The position numbers and the translations under genes were made by a program. 28,408 nt of DNA from CAZEVI01 sp964515615 (GTDB taxonomy: Bacteria; Patescibacteriota; UBA1384; XYA2-FULL-43-10; CAINNR01): assembly GCA_964515615.1 (NCBI GenBank), contig CAZEVI010000006.1, forward strand, positions 1 through 28,408, read 5' to 3'. The notes beneath the pieces are model-generated. The model saw only the letters and a list, made by a program, of their open reading frames with translations. It was not told where the DNA came from and ran no database searches. Shown piece by piece: positions 27,168 through 28,408 of this stretch; the stretch's first letter is position 1; every line of letters starts with the position of its first letter.

Positions 27168-28408
27168 TTGGAAGGGAAGAAACAGAAGAAAATCCCATTT
27201 TTGGAAATTAATTGGCGGAAATTTGTTTTCTTTTCGGCCTTTTTTCTGGTTGCCTTAGTAACTTGGCAGTTAATTTCAACATCCAAATTTTCCGCTGATA
27301 CAAACGACGAAAATTTGGCAAAAACACTTACTAGTTCAACTGTTACATTAAATGTTGAAGGAAACGGCAGTGTTTATCAAGATGGCGTAAAAATCAAATC
27401 AAGAATTTCGCCGCAAAAAGATTTTGACGAGCTTCGACTGGTGGTTTTTGATAAAAATGGCTATTATCTCGATGATTTAAAAATTGACTTAACGCTTCCA
27501 GCTACCGTTGCCAACCAATCCAATCCGCAGATTTTGGCGATCCACGGAGTTGATTCCTCGATTGCCGAAATTTCCGGTGATTCGACAATTGTTTATGAGG
27601 CAACCGGTGTCAGCGGCACTGCAACAGTTACCGTTATTGCCCAAATTCCCAAAGGTATTATTCAATTGCCAATCCTTGACCGGTTAATCTACACCCTTTC
27701 GAATTTTGGCGGCAAAGTTTGGTTTATCGTCGCTATCATTATTCCGGCGCTAACTTTAATCTATCTTTTTCTTCTAGTGTTACTGCATCAAAGATCGCAA
27801 AGAGTGTTAGCCCCTGACAGAGCAATTTCAGCTCCGCCAATGGCTTTGCCGCCGGCAGTTGTTGGTGTTTTGGCAAATCAAGATGTTGGGTCAAGAGAGA
27901 TTGCCGCAACATTAATTGATTTATCGTTACGAAAATTTATTTTTATCGTCGATCGTGATCGTGGTTTTGCTTTTGGTAAAAGATCGTTCAGTGGTGTTCT
28001 TTTGGAATTTGAAAAATTTTTACTTTCGAAGATTTTTCGCAACAGCTTGAAAATTTCCGAACAGCAAATAAATGAGCGTTTCGTCGATCATCTTTATAGC
28101 CACAAAATGTCGCTTTTTACCAGAGGTATTTATGCTTTGGCGACTCGACTCGGCTACTTTAGGGAAAATCCGGCGAGAATGCATCGAAAATATCAATTTA
28201 TCGGAGTTATTCTTTTCTTTTTTGCTTTAATCTGCTTTTTTCTTAGTTTTAAATATTTTCCGACTTTACAATATGTTTCGTTTTTCTGGATTGGGATGAT
28301 GGTTTCTGCAATCATTGTCATTATCATCGGCAGCAAAATGCCAATTCGGACGGTTCTTGGACGACAGGCACTTTCTAATTGGCTGGCTTTCAAAAAATAT
28401 TTATCTGA
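27168..28408 (+). CDS. DUF2207-like membrane protein, cut by the window end
   Basis: The frame is open from TTG 27168 (AGAGGGG just upstream, GGGGTGAG further up; a stop lies four codons before) to the window edge, 413 codons. It has a basic N-tail, a signal anchor (FVFFSAFFLVALVTWQLIS, about 20-40) and an extracellular domain (about 45-180). A membrane segment follows (WFIVAIIIPALTLIYLFLLVLL), then the cytoplasmic PPAVVGVLANQDVGSREIAA block typical of the DUF2207 family (as I remember it), a winged-helix-like region and two further membrane segments (about 345-390). DUF2207 proteins are uncharacterised membrane proteins. The extracellular domain seems shorter than usual. The C-terminus is not seen. 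Confidence 0.8.
   Translation, partial: MEGKKQKKIPFLEINWRKFVFFSAFFLVALVTWQLISTSKFSADTNDENLAKTLTSSTVTLNVEGNGSVYQDGVKIKSRISPQKDFDELRLVVFDKNGYYLDDLKIDLTLPATVANQSNPQILAIHGVDSSIAEISGDSTIVYEATGVSGTATVTVIAQIPKGIIQLPILDRLIYTLSNFGGKVWFIVAIIIPALTLIYLFLLVLLHQRSQRVLAPDRAISAPPMALPPAVVGVLANQDVGSREIAATLIDLSLRKFIFIVDRDRGFAFGKRSFSGVLLEFEKFLLSKIFRNSLKISEQQINERFVDHLYSHKMSLFTRGIYALATRLGYFRENPARMHRKYQFIGVILFFFALICFFLSFKYFPTLQYVSFFWIGMMVSAIIVIIIGSKMPIRTVLGRQALSNWLAFKKYLS

Noticed and set aside
1..28408. CRISPR array, insertion sequence or phage genes
   Set aside because: I found no regularly spaced repeats, no transposase or integrase and no phage-like proteins in any frame.

Overview
The window is AT-rich, compact bacterial DNA that looks like a Candidate Phyla Radiation (Patescibacteria) genome. 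This rests on gene content: a VanW/peptidoglycan-binding-4 protein with a Pro/Thr tail, an archaeal-type ThyA next to an archaeal-like dTMP kinase, a Memo-CapA fusion, a DUF2207 membrane protein, many tiny hypothetical genes, and short AT-rich repeats scattered between and inside genes. TGA, TAG and TAA all end well-recognised genes, so the code is standard table 11 (not the Gracilibacteria/SR1 code). The exact lineage cannot be fixed from this sequence.

Layout. 1-430: a divergent promoter pair; the minus-strand promoter fires into a short RNA with the 5' and 3' ends of a tmRNA but no room for the tag-coding domain. 433-2370: VanW-family cell-envelope protein. 2371-2978: inverted repeats, a perfect 42-bp palindrome and a small minus-strand gene. 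2979-4761: pyrG with its own promoter and a terminator-like hairpin in the leader. 4788-5923: a nucleotidyltransferase and a small hypothetical, each isolated by terminators. 5944-8322: groES-groEL with a two-promoter upstream region. 8345-9456: a tiny ORF, a degenerate stretch and a gene broken by two in-frame stops. 9482-12412 (minus): PRC-barrel protein, efp, rpsR, ssb, rpsF. 12653-14475: a secreted Gln/Asn-rich protein and ychF. 14524-15533: a Cys-rich mini-protein, a frameshifted receiver-like gene and a candidate small RNA. 15540-17285: thyA and tmk. 17358-21922: a small hypothetical, then DedA, Memo-CapA and an anchored surface protein. 22.0-23.2 kb: small unknown genes. 23237-25712: DNA polymerase I split into two ORFs. 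25764-27033: a small unknown gene, then holA. 27168-end: a DUF2207 protein cut by the window edge.

How the genes fit together. Three nucleotide genes (pyrG for CTP; thyA and tmk for dTMP/dTDP) and three replication genes (polA in two pieces, holA, ssb) sit with translation and quality-control genes (rpsF, rpsR, efp, ychF, groESL, the tmRNA-like RNA) and envelope genes (VanW, DedA, Memo-CapA, the 20.1-kb surface protein, DUF2207). Two control themes recur. First, extended -10 boxes lie 6-8 nt before the start codon of several genes, which predicts leaderless mRNAs. Second, intrinsic-terminator hairpins sit with no ORF before them, between a promoter and its gene, which suggests attenuation or small RNAs.
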